Assembly: GCF_002109495.1 (NCBI RefSeq) | Contig: NZ_LVJN01000021.1 | Span: 310,001 to 374,000 of the forward strand | Source of the DNA: Magnetofaba australis IT-1 | GTDB taxonomy: Bacteria > Pseudomonadota > Magnetococcia > Magnetococcales > Magnetococcaceae | Length of the DNA stretch: 64,000 bases | Direction: 5' to 3' | Shown here: piece by piece, positions 1 through 8,376 of the stretch | Numbering within the stretch: the first letter of the stretch is position 1 | Layout: every line of letters begins with the position of its first letter | Program-made: the position numbers and the translations under genes | The notes under the pieces: model-generated | Told to the model about the DNA's origin: nothing | Database searches by the model: none | Seen by the model: the letters and a program-made list of their open reading frames with translations, nothing else

Positions 1-1567
1 GCGCCACCTCCAGCCAGCAGCGGCCCAGACCCAGGCGGCCCCCATCCACGGCCAGATCCACCGTCTTGCCCTTGAGGCAGGCGGAGAGTTTGCGATGGGC
101 CAGTTTGACGCTGGGCTCGGGCAGCAGGGTCAACACCGAGGCGCCTTCGACCTGCTGGCGCGGCAGATTCAAATAGTCCAGCAATGCGTCGTTGACCGCC
201 TGCAGGATAAAGCCATCGTCCATCAGGAACATCAAGTCGCGGCTGGCGGCGACGATGCTGGCCTGGCGCGTCAGCGCCTGTTGATTGCTGCGCAGACCGG
301 CGTTGGCGCGCTCCAGTTCGTTGGTGCGTTCACGCACCAGGATATCGAGTTTGTCGCGATGGTCGCGCAGCTCCTGCTCGGCGCGTTTGCGGCGGGTGAT
401 GTCGGTGAGAATGGCGCCGATGGCGACCATCTGACCATCGGCGTCGCGCAGGGGGAAGCCCACCGCCACCCAGGTGTGCGGGCCATCGGTCAGGTGCAGG
501 GAGATCTCCTTCTCCACATGGCCGTCCAGCCGCCCCACCTCCTGTTGCAGATGACTGAAGTGGCGCGCGGCTTCAGGGCTCATCACCTCGTCACAGGCGC
601 GCCCCCGCGCCCATTCGCGGGTAATCTGGAACAGCGTTTCGAACTGCCGGTTGATGAGCAGAAAACGCCCATCCAGATCGCTCAAAAAGATCACCGTGCC
701 GGCGTTGTCCAGCACCCCTTGCAGTTGCGATTCGCTCTCCGAGAGCCGCGTGAGCGCGCGGTGCAGATTGCGCTGCGCCTGCTTGCGCTCGGTCACATCG
801 CGGAACATCCCCTGCACCATGGGGCGTCCGCCCACCACGAAGTCGGCGCTGGAGACCTCCACCGGCGTGGTCCCGCCCTCGGGCAGCACAATATTGAATT
901 CGCGATTGAACAGGCCGCTCTGGTGGGCGCGGTTGACAAACAGCGCTGCGTACTCCTCGGCGTGTTCGGGGGGGAACAGATCGGTGATGCGCATCTGCTC
1001 CAACTGTTCGGTGGAGCGGCCCATCATGCGCGCGGCGGCGGAGTTGGCGTTGGCGATGGCGCCGCTGGCGGCGTCGGTGATGAGAATGGCGTCCTGGGCG
1101 TGGTTGAAGAGCTTGCGATACTTCTCTTCACTGGCGCGCAGCGCCGCCTCCAGCATGCGGTGACGCTGGCGCGATTCGTAGATCAGACCATGATGGCGCA
1201 GACGCGCGCGCATCTCGGTGGCTTCGGGCAGTTTGATCAGGTAGTCGTTGGCGCCCATCTCGAAGCAGGCCGCTTTCAGATGCGGCATATCCTGCACGGT
1301 GAGCATGATGATGGGCACGCGGCGCTGACCGGTGGGGCTGCGGAACTGACGCAGCAGCTCCATGCCGTCGATCTCCGGCATCACCATATCCATCAGCACC
1401 ACCGACGGATCCAACTGCTTGGTGACCGCCAACGCTTCCAATGGATTCTGGCAATAGTGCAGCTCGAGGTCCGGCGTATCCTCCAGCATACGCGCAATCA
1501 ATTTGAAGGTGACCGGCTGGTCATCAATCAATAGAATGCGGGTCTTGTCTCGCGGCTCTTGCCCCAA
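1..1567 (-). CDS. Response regulator with multiple PAS domains, probable hybrid sensor protein (3' end outside window)
   Basis: Read on the minus strand, the product begins with a receiver domain (about residues 8-125): acidic pair in LLIDDQPV, phospho-acceptor Asp in VVLMDMVMPEIDG near residue 59, and the conserved Lys in YLIK. At least three PAS/PAC units follow, recognisable by DVTERKQAQR and DITRRKRAEQE, joined by a short coiled coil. The gene runs off the left edge, so any HisKA/HATPase or GGDEF output domain is unseen. There is no ATG. I chose TTG at 1567 because AGGAG lies about 8 nt upstream; GTG at 1603 is the alternative. A role in cytoplasmic signal transduction is known for the family. 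Input and output are unknown. Confidence 0.85.
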   Translation of the reverse strand, partial: MGQEPRDKTRILLIDDQPVTFKLIARMLEDTPDLELHYCQNPLEALAVTKQLDPSVVLMDMVMPEIDGMELLRQFRSPTGQRRVPIIMLTVQDMPHLKAACFEMGANDYLIKLPEATEMRARLRHHGLIYESRQRHRMLEAALRASEEKYRKLFNHAQDAILITDAASGAIANANSAAARMMGRSTEQLEQMRITDLFPPEHAEEYAALFVNRAHQSGLFNREFNIVLPEGGTTPVEVSSADFVVGGRPMVQGMFRDVTERKQAQRNLHRALTRLSESESQLQGVLDNAGTVIFLSDLDGRFLLINRQFETLFQITREWARGRACDEVMSPEAARHFSHLQQEVGRLDGHVEKEISLHLTDGPHTWVAVGFPLRDADGQMVAIGAILTDITRRKRAEQELRDHRDKLDILVRERTNELERANAGLRSNQQALTRQASIVAASRDLMFLMDDGFILQAVNDALLDYLNLPRQQVEGASVLTLLPEPSVKLAHRKLSACLKGKTVDLAVDGGRLGLGRCWLEVA

Positions 1568-1820
1568 ACCCTTAAACTCCTGAAGATTTGCAGGCGGAAC
1601 CACGCACGGACTCTTCCCGCAAAATACCTGCAAAAGCTTGACTCTCTGTACAGAGGGTAGCCAATTTTATCCAGGTTTGTCATTGTCAATCCACCCATGT
1701 ACAGAAAATTCAGGCGGAATTTGTTACGCTTTGTCATCTTCAGCTTGTAGAGATCCACACTCCCGGCGGCTCTGACGCAGAGCACTGCGCGGGCCGTAGC
1801 GTTTGCAGGAGCGATTTTCC

Positions 1821-2300
1821 ATGTCTCACCCCAAGCCTGCCGGATACCACACCGTCACTGCTTACATGGTTCTGCCCAACTGCGCCCAGGCGCTGGCGTT
1901 TTACGCCAAGGCGTTCGACGCCGAAACCACCCAGCGCATCAAAGGGCCCAACAACCAGGGGGTGATTCATGCGGAGATGCGCATCGGCGACAGCATCATC
2001 ATGATGACGGATGAGAATCCGCGCTGGGGGGCGGTTTCGGCGCGTGCGCTCAAGGCTTCGCCGATCTCCTTCTATCTCTATGTGGCGGACGCCGACGCCT
2101 TCTATGCCCAAGCGGTGGACGCCGGCTGTGAGGCGATCTTCCCGCTGGAGGACACCTATTGGGGCGACCGCATGGGCAAGGTGCAGGATCCGTTTGGCTA
2201 TCAGTGGTCCATCGCCACGCGCCAGGAGGAGTTGAGCGACCTGGAGCTGCGCTTGCGCTCCGACGCCTTTGTGGTGGAGCTCTCCAAAAAGATGGGCTGA
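1821..2300 (+). CDS. VOC-superfamily (glyoxalase/PhnB-like) protein
   Basis: A 159-residue protein of the vicinal-oxygen-chelate fold. The PhnB-like pattern is visible: TVTAYMVLPNCAQALAFYAKAF at the start of the fold, then MRIGDSIIMMTDE, and the C-terminal half GDRMGKVQDPFGYQWSIATR. Proteins of this subgroup often annotate as PhnB/glyoxalase, but substrate and metal dependence vary widely and none can be assigned here. ATG 1821 is preceded by AGGAG at a good distance; an in-frame TTG lies 18 nt upstream. The gene stands alone, 52 nt before the TPR-sulfotransferase gene on the same strand, and may be cotranscribed with it. Confidence 0.8.
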   Translation: MSHPKPAGYHTVTAYMVLPNCAQALAFYAKAFDAETTQRIKGPNNQGVIHAEMRIGDSIIMMTDENPRWGAVSARALKASPISFYLYVADADAFYAQAVDAGCEAIFPLEDTYWGDRMGKVQDPFGYQWSIATRQEELSDLELRLRSDAFVVELSKKMG

Positions 2301-2352
2301 ATCCGGCTAACCAATGCGAGCGCGCCATGACTCTGTTTGCTGACAAACCCCG

Positions 2353-3876
2353 ATGAGCACCCCTGCTGACGCCCGCATCGAGCGCCTGTTGCAGGAGTGC
2401 GCCGCCCATGCCGCCGCCGGACGCGCGGCGCAGGCGTGGACGGCGTGCGAACGCATATTGCACAGCGCGCCCAACCATCCGCTGGCTCTGGCCAAGCAGA
2501 GCGAACTGGCGTTGGCGGCGGGGGATCTGAACCGCGCCGAACAGCTGGCGCGGCGCAACGCCCAGGCCAATCCGCAGAGCGCCCAGGCGCAGATGAGCCT
2601 GGGAACGGTGCTGGGGCGACGCAATCAGGCCGATGCGGCGCAGGCGGCGTTTGAGCAAGCCGCTGCGCTGGAGCCCGCCAACCCCCTGCCCTACACGCGG
2701 TTGGCGGCAATGCAGTTGCAGCGCGGCCAGCCCGCCGCCGCCGAAACCGAAGCCGACCGCGCCTTGGAACGCGACCCGCGCTTTGCCGAGGCGCTGCTGA
2801 TTCGCGCCCGCTGCGATGTGGCCCGCGGCATGCCGGAGCAGGCGGTGATGCGCTTGGTGCGGGTGGCCCCGCATACGTTGGATCCCGATCTGCGCATGGC
2901 TTACTATTTTGATCTCGCCACCGCCCAGGAAGCCGGACGCAAACCGGATCAAGCCATGGCCAGCTTTCATGAGGCCAACCGTCTGTTTGGTCTGCACAAG
3001 TTGCCGCGCAATCTGGATCGCGAGGCGCTGCCCAAGCAGTTGATTCACGCCATTGGCCGCTTCAGCCCGGAGTGGGCCGCCACTTGGCCCCCAGCGCCGC
3101 CGGAGGAGTTCGCCGCGCCGACGTTCGTGGTGGGCTTTCCCCAGGCGGGCGGCGAGCTGCTCATGCGCGTGCTATGCGCCCATCCGCGCATCGCCGTGGC
3201 GTGGGAGGAGGATCTGCTGGCGGATGTGAAAAAGGCCCTCGGCCCGGGGGCGTGGCCCGATGTTCTTGCGCAGTTGGACGGCGATCGCATTCGCGCCCTG
3301 CGCATGCTGCTGCGCCACGCCATCAAGCGCCGCCTGGGAGAACTCACTCCGGGAACCCAACTCATCGTCAAACGCATGCTCAATATCCATGAAGCGGGTT
3401 TGATCCACCGCCTGCTGCCCAGCGCGCGCTTCCTGCTGATGCTGCGCCACCCGGCGGATCACTGCCTGTCGGCCTTCACCCGCCGCTGTCCGCAGACCAT
3501 GCACGCCCCGCAGTTGCTCACCTTGGAGGGCAGCGTCAAGCTTTACGCCCAGACCATGAGTTTGTGGCTGCGCACCGCCCAGGCGTTGCCGCAGTTGCAC
3601 GCCCTGCCAGTGCGCTATGAGCAGTTGACCGGCGACTCTCTGCAGTGCGCCCAGGGGGTGCTGAATTTTCTCGGCGTTCCCTGGAGCGATACGGTGCGCG
3701 CCTGGCGCGCCGCGCCGGTCAATCGCGCCCGTTTCGGCGCCCAGGGCGCGCCCGCCATCAAACCGCCGCCCACCGACCCTCGTTGGCGCGCGCAACTGCA
3801 CACCCTGCGCCCCTATATGCCGATTCTTAAACCCTATCTGGACGCCTTCGGCTACGCCTCTTCCCAACAAAAGTGA
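2353..3876 (+). CDS. TPR-repeat protein with C-terminal sulfotransferase-like domain
   Basis: A 507-residue protein. Residues 1 to about 220 are degenerate TPR helices (for example NAQANPQSAQAQMSLGTVL). From about residue 255 a sulfotransferase-type P-loop fold follows: FVVGFPQAGGELLMRVL corresponds to the 5'-phosphosulfate loop, and RFLLMLRHPADHCLSAF near 358-375 to the 3'-phosphate loop with its Arg and Ser. The phosphosulfate loop is degenerate, with QAGGE where the family usually has RSGTT, so catalysis is uncertain. Related TPR-sulfotransferases are thought to modify surface glycans or peptides; the substrate here is unknown. No signal peptide is seen. Confidence 0.75.
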   Translation: MSTPADARIERLLQECAAHAAAGRAAQAWTACERILHSAPNHPLALAKQSELALAAGDLNRAEQLARRNAQANPQSAQAQMSLGTVLGRRNQADAAQAAFEQAAALEPANPLPYTRLAAMQLQRGQPAAAETEADRALERDPRFAEALLIRARCDVARGMPEQAVMRLVRVAPHTLDPDLRMAYYFDLATAQEAGRKPDQAMASFHEANRLFGLHKLPRNLDREALPKQLIHAIGRFSPEWAATWPPAPPEEFAAPTFVVGFPQAGGELLMRVLCAHPRIAVAWEEDLLADVKKALGPGAWPDVLAQLDGDRIRALRMLLRHAIKRRLGELTPGTQLIVKRMLNIHEAGLIHRLLPSARFLLMLRHPADHCLSAFTRRCPQTMHAPQLLTLEGSVKLYAQTMSLWLRTAQALPQLHALPVRYEQLTGDSLQCAQGVLNFLGVPWSDTVRAWRAAPVNRARFGAQGAPAIKPPPTDPRWRAQLHTLRPYMPILKPYLDAFGYASSQQK

Positions 3877-3999
3877 TTTCTCCTGTCCATGACGCCTCCG
3901 GCGTCCACTCTTTTTCCCACTTTTTGGCGCAACTATCGCTGTTCTGTCCGAATAGCGTTTCTCACGCTTCCGACGACAATAGATGAGAATACGTTTAGT

Positions 4000-4015
4000 G
4001 ATCAGATGATCAGAT
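4000..4015. promoter_or_regulatory. Tandem 8-bp repeat upstream of the CI/LexA-like repressor
   Basis: The octamer GATCAGAT occurs twice head to tail in the AT-rich 280-nt gap before the repressor gene at 4157. Overlapping TGATCA palindromes make it a plausible autoregulatory operator. A TATAAT-like hexamer lies at 4128-4133, just ahead of the gene. The operator role is inference only. Confidence 0.3.
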
Positions 4016-4156
4016 TTTCACAGCATCTCCTTGCATCACTTTCTGCAATATGTCAGTTTATTTGTTGATCCGGGTGAATTTCCGTCACAATAATCTTTAA
4101 CGGCTAAGATGTCTGTTGAATTATCACTATAATTTTCGTCGCGCAGGAGGGACGCC

Positions 4157-4798
4157 ATGAGCGATTTGAGCCAACGCCTGAAACTGGCCCTGAAAGAAGC
4201 CAATATGTCGCAATCGGAGTTGGCCCGTCGCGTGGGTTTGCGTCCGCAGGCGGTGCAGCACGTCTGCTCTGGCAAATCCCGCACCTCCGGCCGCGTGGTG
4301 GAGTTCGCTCAACACCTGGGCGTGCGACCCGAATGGCTCGGCGCCGGCTCCGGCCCCATGCGCGCCGAACCGGTCAAAAGCGATGTGCGCGAAGGCCCCG
4401 GTTTCGTCGGTCGTCTGCCGCTCATCTCCTGGGTGCAGGCGGGCAACTGGTCCGATGTGGTGGACACTTACCAACCCAATGACGCCGAAACCTGGATCGA
4501 CGTGACCAAACGTTTCGGCGAAAACGCCTTCGCCCTGCGCGTGGTGGGCGACTCCATGGAGCCCCAGGCCCCCGAAGGCTCCATTATCCTGGTGGACCCG
4601 GCGCGACAGGCGGTCAATAACTCTCTGGTCGTCGCCCGCCTGGATGACGAAATGCAGGCCACCTTCAAACAGCTCATCATCGAAGGCGGTCAGTACCTGC
4701 TCAAACCGCTCAATCCCCGTTACCCCATCATGGATCTGACCGGTCGCCCAGTCACCATTTGCGGCGTGGTGCGTCAAATCGTTATCGACCTGGATTGA
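4157..4798 (+). CDS. CI/LexA-like repressor: XRE helix-turn-helix plus S24 peptidase domain
   Basis: A 213-residue protein. The N-terminal HTH (about 6-62) contains MSQSELARRVGLRPQAVQH. The C-terminal S24 domain has catalytic Ser133 in GDSMEP and Lys171 in ATFKQL, with a possible self-cleavage site Ala95-Gly96 in SWVQAGNW, as in phage CI-type repressors. In that family, RecA filaments stimulate self-cleavage during DNA damage. ATG 4157 has GGAGG about 6 nt upstream. No phage genes flank it, so it is either a chromosomal stress regulator or a prophage remnant; its targets cannot be told from the window. Confidence 0.9.
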   Translation: MSDLSQRLKLALKEANMSQSELARRVGLRPQAVQHVCSGKSRTSGRVVEFAQHLGVRPEWLGAGSGPMRAEPVKSDVREGPGFVGRLPLISWVQAGNWSDVVDTYQPNDAETWIDVTKRFGENAFALRVVGDSMEPQAPEGSIILVDPARQAVNNSLVVARLDDEMQATFKQLIIEGGQYLLKPLNPRYPIMDLTGRPVTICGVVRQIVIDLD

Positions 4799-4964
4799 TT
4801 GTTTGCTTGTTGGCTCCCTGCGCATAAAAATTCCTTAAATTCTATCATATCCTGCAAATCTGCAATTCTTGCTTGACTCGCTTACCATCAAACTTGTAGT
4901 CTACCCCTCAGAACGGGCGGGAATCCGCCTTGCTTATTAAACTAAGTTTTTTTAGGGGTTGCAC

Positions 4965-5354
4965 ATGAAAGCACAATGGTACGTGGAAGATCTGGTTGAT
5001 CAGGATATCACCAACTGGTCGCAACTGGACCGCGGCGCACGCCATCAACTCGCTCATCTGATTCTTGCTGACTATTCCACCGACGAGCGCGACGATCTGA
5101 TCCGCGACTGTCTGGTGGAGGGCAATATGGAGCTGGTGTTCATGAGCCTGGGCGAACCCTACCGCCAAACCGCCGCCGCCGCCTTCATGGAGGGACGCAT
5201 CAGTTGTCTGGTCAACGCCGTGCGTCCGGCCGCCGAAGCGCTGTTCGAAGCGGTGCTGGCCCAACAGGCCAAACAGTTCGCCCTGCCCACACCGCCCCAT
5301 GAACCAACCCATGGCGCGGACAAAAAGTCCGATTCCGACACCGAAGCTGCTTAA
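4965..5354 (+). CDS. Small acidic protein of unknown function
   Basis: A 129-residue protein, predicted helical, with an acidic Ser/Asp-rich tail (DKKSDSDTEAA) and no signal peptide or membrane segment. I do not recognise the family. ATG 4965 is preferred over TTG 4959 and is preceded by an AGGGG-like ribosome site. It lies between the repressor gene and the FNR-like box that precedes hcp. Codon use matches neighbouring genes, so it is likely a real gene. Confidence 0.6.
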   Translation: MKAQWYVEDLVDQDITNWSQLDRGARHQLAHLILADYSTDERDDLIRDCLVEGNMELVFMSLGEPYRQTAAAAFMEGRISCLVNAVRPAAEALFEAVLAQQAKQFALPTPPHEPTHGADKKSDSDTEAA

Positions 5355-5385
5355 ACAGCAGCGGCGCGAAAAAAATATCGCCCCC

Positions 5386-5399
5386 TTGATCCAGGTCAA
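5386..5399. promoter_or_regulatory. FNR/Dnr-like binding site upstream of hcp
   Basis: TTGATCCAGGTCAA matches the Crp/Fnr-family consensus TTGAT-N4-ATCAA at 9 of 10 positions. Its centre is about 208 nt upstream of the hcp start, so activation from it implies a leader of roughly 150 nt if spacing follows the usual -41.5 rule. FNR or Dnr control of hcp is common in proteobacteria, and a Crp-family regulator is encoded at 17684-18334. Binding is inferred. Confidence 0.55.
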
Positions 5400-5477
5400 A
5401 GCGGATCGCCGTATAACCGCTTAGGGTGAGGACGCTGGATGGCGGACCGTATGCCAACGGCATGGCGTCATGCTGAC

Positions 5478-5504
5478 TCATTGCGTTATGACGTAACGCA
5501 ATGA
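5478..5504. promoter_or_regulatory. Perfect 11-bp inverted repeat in the hcp leader
   Basis: Arms TCATTGCGTTA and TAACGCAATGA are exact reverse complements separated by 5 nt (TGACG). The element lies about 97 nt before the hcp start and downstream of the FNR-like box. It could be a repressor operator or an RNA hairpin. It does not match the NsrR or HcpR consensus I know. Confidence 0.45.
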
Positions 5505-5600
5505 ATGCGCGATGACAGGCCTGCTGATTGGTTGGTTTGCGCCCTCCCCGTTCTGCAACCGCAGGACGTGACTCACCCCTCGTCACGGAGATTCAGTTTC

Positions 5601-6953
5601 ATGGGCGGTACGGATACGACTTTGAATATGTTCTGCAATCAATGCTCCATGAGCGCGCCGGATGGCTGCGGCTCCAGTGGGCAGACGCTGGGAACCTGCG
5701 GCAAGGATGACACCCTCACCCGCCTGCAGGACCTCATGGTGTATGGTCTGAAAGGGCTGGCGGCCTATCGCGAGCACGCCCGCGAGTTGGGCGCCGACAC
5801 CGTCGAAGTGGATGACGTGGTGGCCGAAACCCTCTACTTCACCATGACCAACGTCAATTTCAATTTTGACCAGCACATCGCCCAACTGATGAAGATCGGA
5901 TCAGCGGGCGTGAAAGTGATGGATCTACTCAGCGACGCCCACGTCAACCGTCTGGGCGCGCCGCTGCCCACGCCGGTGAGCCAGAACAAGGCCGAAGGCC
6001 GCGCCATTCTGGTCTCCGGCCACAACCTCGCCATGTTGGCCGACCTGCTGGAAGCCACCGCAGGCAAGGGCATCAACATCTATACCCACTCGGAGATGCT
6101 GCCCGCTCACGGTTACCCGGAGCTTAAGCGCCACCCCCACCTCAAAGGCAACATCGGCGGCGCCTGGCACGACCAGAGCAAACTGTTCGAACAGTGGCCC
6201 GGCGCCATTGTGGTCAACACCAACTGCATCGTGCCGCTGAAAAAGGGCTCCACCTACGGCGATCGTCTGTTCGGCTACAAAGTCACCGGCATTGAAGGCA
6301 TTCAGCGCATCGACAACGATGACTTCAGCCCGTTGATCGAAAAAGCCCTGAGCCTGCCCGAGGTCACCGGCTTCGACGCCAACAGCCAAGTGGTCACCGG
6401 CCACCACTACAAAACCGTACTCACCTTGGCCCCGCAGATTGTCGACGCGGTGCAGGCTGGCAAGATTCGCCAATTCTTCGTCATCGCCGGCTGCGACGCC
6501 CCCGGCAGCGGCGGCGACTACTATCGGCAGATGGCCCAATCCCTGCCGCAGGACTGCGTGATCCTCACCTCCAGCTGCGGCAAATTCCGCTTCAATGACA
6601 TCGACTTCGGAACCGTGCCCGGAACCGAACTACCGCGCTATATCGATCTGGGTCAGTGCAACGACTCCAACGGCGCGGTGCACTTGGCCCTGGCGCTGTC
6701 TCAAGCGTTGGACACCCCGCTGGATCAACTGCCGGTCTCCATCGTGTTGAGCTGGCTGGAGCAGAAGGCGGTGATCATCCTGCTGGCGCTGTTCAGCCTG
6801 GGGATTCAGAACATTACCATCGGCCCCAAAGCGCCGCAGTTCGTCAATGGCGCGATCCTCGACTTCCTGGTCAAGAACTTCAATTTGAAGCTGACCGGCG
6901 ACGCCGACACCGATCTGGCCGCACTGTTGATTCCGGCGCAAAAAGCCGCCTGA
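5601..6953 (+). CDS. hcp: Hybrid cluster protein (hydroxylamine/NO reductase family), short form
   Basis: A 450-residue Hcp. N-terminal Fe-S cysteines are C12, C15, C23 and C33 (FCNQCSMSAPDGC, GTCGK). Hybrid-cluster motifs follow: VSGHNLAML, YTHSEMLPAHGYPEL, NTNCIVP, AGCDAPG, LTSSCGKFRFN, LSWLEQKAV. Class I/II enzymes are about 540-550 residues; here one of the two helical bundles between the cysteine motif and the GHN motif is missing, as in the shorter class III form. Family role: reduction of NO or hydroxylamine under anaerobic nitrosative stress. ATG 5601 has GGAG upstream; an internal ATG at 5628 would give the canonical MFC start but lacks a ribosome site. No reductase partner (hcr) is adjacent. 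Confidence 0.93.
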   Translation: MGGTDTTLNMFCNQCSMSAPDGCGSSGQTLGTCGKDDTLTRLQDLMVYGLKGLAAYREHARELGADTVEVDDVVAETLYFTMTNVNFNFDQHIAQLMKIGSAGVKVMDLLSDAHVNRLGAPLPTPVSQNKAEGRAILVSGHNLAMLADLLEATAGKGINIYTHSEMLPAHGYPELKRHPHLKGNIGGAWHDQSKLFEQWPGAIVVNTNCIVPLKKGSTYGDRLFGYKVTGIEGIQRIDNDDFSPLIEKALSLPEVTGFDANSQVVTGHHYKTVLTLAPQIVDAVQAGKIRQFFVIAGCDAPGSGGDYYRQMAQSLPQDCVILTSSCGKFRFNDIDFGTVPGTELPRYIDLGQCNDSNGAVHLALALSQALDTPLDQLPVSIVLSWLEQKAVIILLALFSLGIQNITIGPKAPQFVNGAILDFLVKNFNLKLTGDADTDLAALLIPAQKAA

Positions 6954-7437
6954 TCACGGGCCGACCACCCTCCCCCGGATGGTCGGCGCATGGGCCGTCG
7001 CGATCACCCCCGGTCGTGTCGGTCGCCCCGCCCCCGCAGCGGCGCTCCCGCGCCGCTGCGGGGATGGAGATCTTTGGGACGCCCTGTGCGCTCCCTCTCG
7101 CATAGCCGAGACCCTCGGCTGACCGCGCGCGCACTGCGCGCTGGCGTGGCGCGCTCCCCGACGCAGAGAGGGGGCTGACGGGAGCCGCCACGTCATATTT
7201 CTTGCTGACGATACGCCGCTTTTACGTGATTTCCTCGCGATTCCTGCGCATTGTGACATCCTACCTGATCATGCAACACGCGGAACAACTTTTGGGATTT
7301 TATGATGAGGCAAGAAACCGCGACCCTGACAGAATTATGATTTGTATGGAATCGTGTTAGTGCGTATGTTATTATTTCTAGTTCGTCATCTGGACAACTT
7401 TCAGTGCAGCTGTGTGTTAGGTGTGAGTGAGCAAACA
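6954..7437. other. Intergenic region with strong GC hairpin
   Basis: No convincing gene in this stretch. A perfect 13-bp stem (7032-7044 pairing with 7051-7063, loop CTCCCG) lies about 80 nt after hcp and could end its transcript, although there is no T-tract. The next 130 nt contain further short GC-rich inverted repeats. From about 7195 the sequence becomes AT-richer and probably carries the promoter of the following gene pair. Confidence 0.5.
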
Positions 7438-7641
7438 ATGGACGATAAAGCCAAGGATTCGCATGAAGACATGCTGGATCATCCCGGCGTGTTGGCGGTT
7501 GTAGGCGCGATGCAGCCCAATAGAGATGATCCTACCGATGAAGAGGCCGTACGCGCAGTGGCGCAGGCGAATCTTCAAGTCTACGCCTCCTGGCCGGATG
7601 AGGCGGATATGCTTGATGAGTTGATGGTTGGCAATGGATAA
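7438..7641 (+). CDS. Small acidic protein of unknown function, coupled to next gene
   Basis: A 67-residue acidic protein (MDDKAKDSHEDMLDHPG...) with no recognised domain. ATG 7438 is chosen; GTG 7423 in frame would add five residues. Its last 8 nt (ATGGATAA) contain the start codon of the next gene, so the two are probably translationally coupled. A small acidic protein ahead of a larger basic one resembles toxin-antitoxin and anti-factor pairs, but nothing else supports that. Confidence 0.55.
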   Translation: MDDKAKDSHEDMLDHPGVLAVVGAMQPNRDDPTDEEAVRAVAQANLQVYASWPDEADMLDELMVGNG

Positions 7642-8215
7642 GGGTTCGCCATCCCCTCAGCAATACAAAATTCCAGGCACGATCAAACAGCGCGTTGAGC
7701 AACTCAATCAGGATCCTGAAGCGCGCAAGCGTTTGAAGGATCGTCTGGAGAGCATCCGCGAGATTTATGCAGGCCTGAAAATAGCCAAGCGATGGCAGGG
7801 CGTGCGCTTGGATGAAGGATTATTGGCGATCTTTGGCTACCAGTACTTTCTGAGCATGAACGCCCACAAAGCGGACCACGCCATTATCCTGGGCGACCCG
7901 CACAAGAAAGCCGGTTTTACGCTGCACTGGTTATGCCGGGTGCGTCCCATCCAACTCTTGGATGTAGAGCGCAAAGAGGCGCACTATCCCATCTTCGTTA
8001 ATGAAGTGTTGGCCATCCACAGCGCCATGGCGCTGCTGGGCCTGCAACTGGACCCGAATAAACCCGGCGCCGAAACACCGAGACAAGGCCCCTTTGTTTC
8101 ACAAAAGCTTTACGCTGCCTTATTATATAAGCTGTGGCATTATCCTCAATCGCCCGAATCCCTGTTCACTGAGATGTACCTGCTCGAATCCGCCTGCAAA
8201 GGCAATACACCCTGA
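7634..8215 (+). CDS. Hypothetical protein, second gene of an overlapping pair
   Basis: A 193-residue soluble protein, basic in its first third (TIKQRVEQLNQDPEARKRLK) and then mixed alpha/beta. I recognise no family. The start overlaps the stop of the preceding small gene by 8 nt. The first segment looks like a helical, possibly coiled stretch. The pair is isolated between long intergenic regions, which suggests a two-gene transcription unit of accessory character. Confidence 0.6.
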   Translation: MDKGSPSPQQYKIPGTIKQRVEQLNQDPEARKRLKDRLESIREIYAGLKIAKRWQGVRLDEGLLAIFGYQYFLSMNAHKADHAIILGDPHKKAGFTLHWLCRVRPIQLLDVERKEAHYPIFVNEVLAIHSAMALLGLQLDPNKPGAETPRQGPFVSQKLYAALLYKLWHYPQSPESLFTEMYLLESACKGNTP

Positions 8216-8376
8216 GCTGTTTTTTCGCCATCCAGGCCCCTTGGCCATTGAAACCCGCAGCGCCCCCCCTAACCCGCCACCACTTCCCCACGGCGGCGCC
8301 TTGCGCTAGGCTGGGCGGATTGTCCGAGCCCGCCCGCATGGGCTCCTCACCGCCTGAAGAATCGATCCCCAGCACC

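Noticed and set aside
95-1534. 479-codon plus-strand open frame at the left edge
   Set aside because: The minus strand over the same bases reads as a clear receiver plus PAS protein; the plus-strand translation is low-complexity and matches nothing.
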